DNA from: CAZJBS01 sp964544475
GTDB taxonomy: Bacteria > CLD3 > SB21
Length of the DNA stretch: 39,248 nucleotides
Direction: 5' to 3'
Assembly: GCA_964544475.1 (NCBI GenBank)
Contig: CAZJBS010000028.1
Location: 1-39,248, forward strand
A program made the position numbers and the translations under genes. The notes beneath the pieces are model-generated. The model did not search any database, was not told where the DNA came from, and saw only the letters and a program-made list of their open reading frames with translations. Each line of letters begins with the position of its first letter. Positions within the stretch are counted from its first letter, which is position 1. This document shows positions 38,588-39,248 of this stretch, in pieces.

Positions 38588-38706
38588 GACGATGTGGTTA
38601 CTTGGAATTTGACCTGGGGTACAATACCACTGTGACAAACCATTCGCAAACGATTTTCAAGAAGGCATCCGTTGTGGGTTGTCACCTCCGGATCATCGTG
38701 CCGTAC

Positions 38707-38747
38707 ACCATGAATGCGAATAGATCTGCTTTCTTTTGGCAACGCGC
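38707..38747 (+). repeat. 41-bp direct repeat, copy 1
   Basis: The sequence ACCATGAATGCGAATAGATC and the next 21 bases are identical to 38943-38983. This copy lies within a 422-bp stretch (38588-39009) that holds no convincing gene, only the two repeats and a GTTCGC-TCGAAG-GCGAAC hairpin at 38839-38856. Confidence 0.8.
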
Positions 38748-38942
38748 ATCAGCGATCCCATCATCTGTCGTTCTCTCCGTTTCGCGAAGACCTGAAGATC
38801 GGGTTTCGGCGCAGGGTAAATCCACTGCTCTCTGAGTCGTTCGCTCGAAGGCGAACCGTATCGAGGTGAGCGGTCATCGGCATCCTTCGGGATTGTCACA
38901 CTCCCAACATTTCCCGAGCTTGCTCAAACCATCGTTCTGTAA

Positions 38943-38983
38943 ACCATGAATGCGAATAGATCTGCTTTCTTTTGGCAACGCGC
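38943..38983 (+). repeat. 41-bp direct repeat, copy 2
   Basis: Identical to 38707-38747, 236 bp further along and 27 bp before the thiolase stop codon. Probably part of a dispersed host repeat family. Confidence 0.8.
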
Positions 38984-39009
38984 CAACGTCTCACCAACAG
39001 CGGCATCTG

Positions 39010-39248
39010 TTACAGGATCACGCGTTCCCACACCGTGGCCATGCCCTGACCGAGTCCGACGCACATCGTGGCCAATCCGAAGCGCGACTGCCGCCTTCTC
39101 ATTTCATGGATCAGTGTGCCCACGATCCGCGCGCCGGAGCAGCCCAGCGGGTGACCGATGGCAATGGCTCCGCCATTGACGTTGAGCCGCGATTCGTCGA
39201 TCGATAATTCCCTCACACAGGCGAGAACCTGGATGGCAAAAGCCTCAT
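39010..39248 (-). CDS. Acetyl-CoA acetyltransferase (thiolase), C-terminal end
   Basis: Partial gene, cut by the window edge. The reading EAFAIQVLACVRELSIDESR leads to NGGAIAIGHPLGCSGARI with the catalytic His, and CVGLGQGMATVWE with the second catalytic Cys. These are the C-terminal signatures of thiolase, acting in fatty-acid oxidation or acetoacetyl-CoA synthesis. The N-terminal half and its nucleophilic Cys lie outside the window. Confidence 0.93.
   Translation of the reverse strand, partial: EAFAIQVLACVRELSIDESRLNVNGGAIAIGHPLGCSGARIVGTLIHEMRRRQSRFGLATMCVGLGQGMATVWERVIL

Noticed and set aside
38602..38899. Short ORFs on both strands between the acyltransferase and thiolase
   Set aside because: They are formed by the 41-bp repeats and hairpin, lack ribosome binding sites and show no domain.

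Overview
The window is a bacterial chromosome segment carrying one complete Mu-like (transposable) prophage, bases 56-32573, followed by about 6.7 kb of host DNA. The host is a diderm: it has a secreted M28 peptidase, lipoproteins and an acyltransferase/deacetylase envelope locus. Several small phage proteins (a GemA-like protein, an ASCH-like protein, an S21-like protein) resemble types I associate with Bacteroidota and relatives, so an FCB-group host is my best guess, but it is not proven.

The prophage ends can be placed to the base. An M28 peptidase gene is split: its N-terminal half (32574-33083, minus strand) stops after ...EELGLY at the right junction, and the reading continues as YGSEAWA... 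at bases 55-1. The 4 bases ATAG are present at both junctions (52-55 and 32574-32577). The ends are TAACA...TGTTA and carry repeated transposase-binding-like sites ending in GCGAAT or GAAT. There is a MuA-type DDE transposase, no recognisable MuB, and no tail sheath, so the virion is probably a siphovirus.

Layout: a leftward late operon (15456 down to 174) encodes head-completion proteins, ClpP-type protease/scaffold, capsid, spanins, holin, transglycosylase, tRNA-Met, fibre, tail tube, frameshifted tail chaperones, tape measure and distal tail proteins. A rightward late block (15905-20102) encodes terminase, portal and a gpG-like protein. They diverge from a 450-bp region holding a striking array of 20 direct TGTTCA/TGTCCA hexamers with a mean period of 12 bp. 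A lysogeny operon (21710-20223, minus) encodes an S24 repressor plus two exported proteins. A long rightward early operon (21852-32358) starts with a Ner/Cro-like protein, continues with zinc-ribbon proteins, transposase, an S21-like ribosomal protein, HTH proteins, a Cas4/RecB-like nuclease and an HNH protein. It ends, unusually, with a MuF head protein fused to a PD-(D/E)xK toxin domain and a small acidic candidate immunity gene.

The host flank on the right holds a palindrome-controlled membrane protein/winged-helix regulator/CreD-like operon, a lipoprotein, a polysaccharide deacetylase overlapping a PlsC-type acyltransferase, a region with 41-bp direct repeats, and the C-terminal end of a thiolase cut by the window edge. 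A 100-N gap at 19714-19813 has identical 55-bp flanks and looks like an assembly artefact inside the gpG-like gene.
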